From Paracoccaceae bacterium (lineage in GTDB: Bacteria; Pseudomonadota; Alphaproteobacteria; Rhodobacterales; Rhodobacteraceae), in assembly GCA_021648225.1 (NCBI GenBank), contig JAKITE010000058.1, forward strand, positions 1-16,048: a stretch of 16,048 nt of DNA, written 5' to 3'. The notes under the pieces are model-generated. The model made no database searches. It was not told where the DNA came from and was given only the letters and a program-made list of their open reading frames with translations. This document shows, piece by piece, positions 14,127-16,048 of the stretch; position 1 is the first letter of the stretch, and each line of letters starts with the position of its first letter. A program made the translations under genes and the position numbers.

Positions 14127-14491
14127 TACATGAACCCCAGTTCCAGACGGGCCTCGTCAGACATCATGTCCATGCCCCATTGGGGTTCCCAGACCAGTTC
14201 GACATTGACCGATTGCACCCCGGGCACCGCTGAAACCGCATCGGCAACCCAGCCCGGCATTTCGCCTGCTACAGGACAGCCCGGCGCGGTTAGCGACATG
14301 GCGATTTCGATTTTGCTATCCTCGGAAATCTCGATTGTATAAATCAGGCCAAGGTCGTAAATATTTACCGGAATTTCAGGGTCATGCACAGATCGGCAAG
14401 CCTCGACAGCGGCTTCATAAAGCGGATGATCGGTGCTTGAGGGCTTGATAAGCGGGGCGCCCTCAAGCATAGGGTCGGTTGAAACATTCAT
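14126..14491 (-). CDS. sufT: SufT-like Fe-S assembly protein (MIP18/DUF59 family)
   Basis: A 121-residue MIP18-family protein (formerly DUF59) that helps Fe-S protein maturation with the SUF system. Marks of the family are HDPEIPVNIYDLGLIY (36-51) and the cysteine loop LTAPGCPVAGEMP with Cys72. A C-terminal VWEPQWGMDMMSDEARLELG resembles the SufT/PaaD tail. PaaD proteins of phenylacetate degradation share the domain, but the adjacent sufA gene argues for SufT. The start is supported by AAGAGG 7 nt before the ATG. It overlaps sufA by one base and is divergent from tgt across 66 bp. Confidence 0.88.
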   Translation of the reverse strand: MNVSTDPMLEGAPLIKPSSTDHPLYEAAVEACRSVHDPEIPVNIYDLGLIYTIEISEDSKIEIAMSLTAPGCPVAGEMPGWVADAVSAVPGVQSVNVELVWEPQWGMDMMSDEARLELGFM

Positions 14492-14524
14492 GTTAAGCCT
14501 CTTGGTATACCTGACTGTTTATAT

Positions 14525-14540
14525 AGGAAATAGCATTCCT
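14525..14540. repeat. Inverted repeat in the sufT/tgt divergent promoter region
   Basis: AGGAA-ATAGCA-TTCCT has perfect 5-bp arms around a 6-nt spacer, in the 66-bp region between the divergent sufT and tgt starts. The sequence does not match the Iron-Rhodo box (TGA-N9-TCA). It could be a regulator site for one or both genes. Confidence 0.3.
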
Positions 14541-14557
14541 CACGTCTAGGGGTAAAG

Positions 14558-15688
14558 ATGACAAAAATGTTCGGGTATAAAATCCACCACCGCGATGGCA
14601 AGGCCCGCGCAGGAATCGTCAATACAGCAAGGGGCGAGATCCGCACGCCTGCCTTTATGCCGGTCGGCACGGCGGCCACTGTCAAAGGTATGATGCCCGA
14701 AAATGTTGCAGCCACGGGGGCGGATATTTTGCTGGGCAACACCTATCATCTGATGTTGCGCCCGGGTGCCGAACGTATGGAGCGGCTGGGCGGCCTGCAT
14801 AAATTCATGAATTGGTCGGGGCCGATCCTGACAGATTCGGGCGGTTTCCAGGTGATGAGCCTGACCGGATTGCGAAAACTGACCGAGGATGGCGTGACGT
14901 TCAAATCCCATATAGACGGGTCCGAACATTTTCTTTCCCCCGAAACCAGCATGGAAATCCAGCGCGCGCTTGGATCCGATATTGTGATGTGTTTTGACGA
15001 ATGCACGCCGTTTCCGGCCACGGAAAAGGAATCAATTGATTCCATGCAGCGCTCCATGCGTTGGGCGCAGCGATCAAAAGACGCGTTTGGCGACCGGCCT
15101 GCCAACGCGCTGTTTGGCATCCAGCAAGGCAGTATTTTCAAGGACCAGCGCGAGGAGAGCGCCGAGGCCTTGAAGGCAGTTGATTTTGATGGTTACGCCA
15201 TTGGCGGGCTAGCCGTGGGCGAGGGGCAGGCGATGATGTTCGACGTGCTGGATTATGCGCCGGGGCAATTGCCCGATGACAAGCCTCGGTATTTAATGGG
15301 GGTTGGAAAACCCGACGATATTGTCGGGGCAGTGCAGCGCGGGGTGGATATGTTTGATTGTGTTCTGCCCAGCCGGTCGGGGCGCAACGGGCAGGCATTA
15401 ACGCGGATGGGGGCGATCAATATTAAAAACGCCCGCCACCGCGATGACCCGAGGCCGCTTGACCCGGAATGCTCCTGTCCGGCTTGCACGGGGTATTCGC
15501 GTGCCTATTTGCACCACGTTTTCAAAGCCAACGAAATTATATCTTCGATGCTGATGACTTGGCATAATCTGCATTATTATCAAGAGCTTATGGCGGGTTT
15601 GCGTGGGGCGATTGCTGCGGGGGAACTGGATAGTTTTGTGTTGGCGTTCCATGCCAAACGTGCAGCCGGTGATCTGGAACCGATCTAG
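14558..15688 (+). CDS. tgt: tRNA-guanine transglycosylase (queuine tRNA-ribosyltransferase)
   Basis: Exchanges guanine 34 for preQ1 in the anticodon of Asn, Asp, His and Tyr tRNAs, a step of queuosine synthesis in the cytoplasm. Active-site parts are visible: Asp93 in LTDSGGFQVM (general base), Asp147 in MCFDEC, GIQQGS, GGLAVGE, and nucleophile Asp267 in DMFDCVLPSRSGRNG. The zinc site is complete: Cys305, Cys307, Cys310 in CSCPAC and His336 in MTWHNLHYY. At 376 residues it has the normal bacterial length. AGGGG lies 5 nt before the ATG at 14558; an in-frame ATG at 14567 is a less likely start. The frequently linked queA is not in the window. It is divergent from sufT, and a tandem hairpin follows its stop. 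Confidence 0.98.
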   Translation: MTKMFGYKIHHRDGKARAGIVNTARGEIRTPAFMPVGTAATVKGMMPENVAATGADILLGNTYHLMLRPGAERMERLGGLHKFMNWSGPILTDSGGFQVMSLTGLRKLTEDGVTFKSHIDGSEHFLSPETSMEIQRALGSDIVMCFDECTPFPATEKESIDSMQRSMRWAQRSKDAFGDRPANALFGIQQGSIFKDQREESAEALKAVDFDGYAIGGLAVGEGQAMMFDVLDYAPGQLPDDKPRYLMGVGKPDDIVGAVQRGVDMFDCVLPSRSGRNGQALTRMGAINIKNARHRDDPRPLDPECSCPACTGYSRAYLHHVFKANEIISSMLMTWHNLHYYQELMAGLRGAIAAGELDSFVLAFHAKRAAGDLEPI

Positions 15689-15694
15689 AAAAGC

Positions 15695-15746
15695 AGGGGC
15701 TGCCGCCCCTCTTGAGCTGCGCTCAATTCACCCTGCGAGTATTTTT
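15695..15746 (+). terminator. Tandem-hairpin 3' element after tgt
   Basis: AGGGGC-TGCC-GCCCCT (15695-15710) is followed after one base by TTGAGC-TGC-GCTCAA (15712-15726), then after ten bases by GAGTATTTTT (15737-15746). The first hairpin starts 6 nt after the tgt stop. The T-run does not directly follow a stem, so this is not a textbook intrinsic terminator. The order of parts equals that of the element after tpiA. It probably ends or processes the tgt transcript. Confidence 0.72.
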
Positions 15747-15790
15747 GCAACAAAGAAGACGGGCAGGGGGAAGCGCCGCATTTTATTCAA

Positions 15791-16048
15791 ATGCGGATCA
15801 AATTGTTGTGTTTTGGGGTTGCTGCATTTCGAAGGATACAGCGGTATTGGTTGGCGACTTTGCGTCGGTTGGTGCCTACGTCTGTTCAGGACGGTTTTGT
15901 CAGTGCGCTGGCGGCAAGCCGTTTTTTTGATCGACCGCTACCAGTGTTGAAATCTAGCAAGCCCGACGCAAAGTCTCCGAAAGTATCAGGCAAGCGCAAA
16001 TATACGCCGCAGGCGTTAATACGGCCTGACAGCAGCGCGCGGTGGGTA
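15791..16048 (+). CDS. Weak reading frame open at the window edge (hypothetical, may not be a gene)
   Basis: A frame beginning ATG at 15791 stays open for 86 codons to the end of the window. The translation starts MRIKLLCFGVAAFRRIQRYW and is basic, with stretches LVPTSVQDGFVSALAASRFF and SGKRKYTPQALIRPD. I recognise no family. No ribosome site lies at a good distance before the ATG, and codons such as ATA, CTA, TTA and CGA are more frequent than in the neighbouring genes. No other strong gene is visible between 15689 and 16048, so the stretch is either the start of an unusual gene or intergenic DNA. It contains the 13-bp inverted repeat. Confidence 0.25.
   Translation, partial: MRIKLLCFGVAAFRRIQRYWLATLRRLVPTSVQDGFVSALAASRFFDRPLPVLKSSKPDAKSPKVSGKRKYTPQALIRPDSSARWV
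15856..15975. repeat. 13-bp perfect inverted repeat, arms 94 bp apart
   Basis: GACTTTGCGTCGG at 15856-15868 is the exact reverse complement of CCGACGCAAAGTC at 15963-15975. The match does not extend at either end. The arms are too far apart for a simple terminator but could close a folded RNA or mark the ends of a small element. No target-site duplication or transposase was seen. Confidence 0.7.

Noticed and set aside
15919..15926. T-run after CGGCAAGCCG near 15909-15926 as an intrinsic terminator
   Set aside because: The stem would be only 3-4 bp with a tiny loop, and no gene ends just before it.
15603..15950. Open frames overlapping the tgt end and the following 260 bp on plus
   Set aside because: They begin inside tgt in another frame or lack a ribosome site, and their translations are cysteine/arginine-rich without family resemblance.
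1..16048. Mobile elements, CRISPR arrays, toxin-antitoxin pairs or defence genes
   Set aside because: No transposase, integrase, regular repeat-spacer pattern or recognised defence domain was seen on either strand.

Overview
The window looks like chromosome of an alphaproteobacterium, most likely a moderate-GC member of the Rhodobacterales (Roseobacter/Paracoccaceae). The evidence is the DUF6477/DUF6456 gene pair I associate with that order, a non-pyrrolysine MttB-type methyltransferase, a GspE-N/GT2 fusion glycosyltransferase, a SufT-SufA pair, and the protein sequence style overall. This assignment rests on protein recognition, not on rRNA. I see no tRNA, rRNA, CRISPR array, insertion sequence, prophage or integrase. 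Most of the window is core metabolism.

Layout: (1) 1-2013: a truncated HAD pyrimidine 5'-nucleotidase on the minus strand, divergent from a FadR/FCD-type GntR regulator followed at once by a 2-keto-4-pentenoate hydratase-like enzyme. (2) 2010-5104, minus: carA, then a large membrane glycosyltransferase with an N-terminal MshEN-like domain. (3) 5288-9461: a YqeY/GatB-like protein on plus. Facing it on minus, in transcription order, are a secreted PilJ-domain protein, guaA, a small antibiotic-biosynthesis-monooxygenase-fold protein and an EamA transporter. The last two overlap by 4 nt. (4) 9749-12887: an MttB-family methyltransferase (plus), a DUF6477 protein (minus) and a DUF6456 helix-turn-helix protein (plus). 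(5) 12954-14491, minus: sufT, sufA, tpiA. (6) 14558-15688, plus: tgt. (7) 15689-16048: a tandem-hairpin element and a weak reading frame open at the window edge.

The genes do not form one pathway. CarA (pyrimidine/arginine), GuaA (purine) and the nucleotidase all touch nucleotide metabolism but sit in separate transcription units. SufT and SufA act together in Fe-S cluster maturation. Three of the four convergent gene pairs meet with no intergenic DNA (CTAA, TGATCA, and a 20-bp overlap). The fourth is separated by a two-hairpin element whose architecture recurs after tgt; this recurrence is the most interesting non-coding signal I found. Among proteins, the best candidates for new biology are the DUF6456/DUF6477 pair, the possibly c-di-GMP-responsive glycosyltransferase and the stand-alone PilJ-domain protein. 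I did not find a clear multi-gene novel defence or biosynthetic system.
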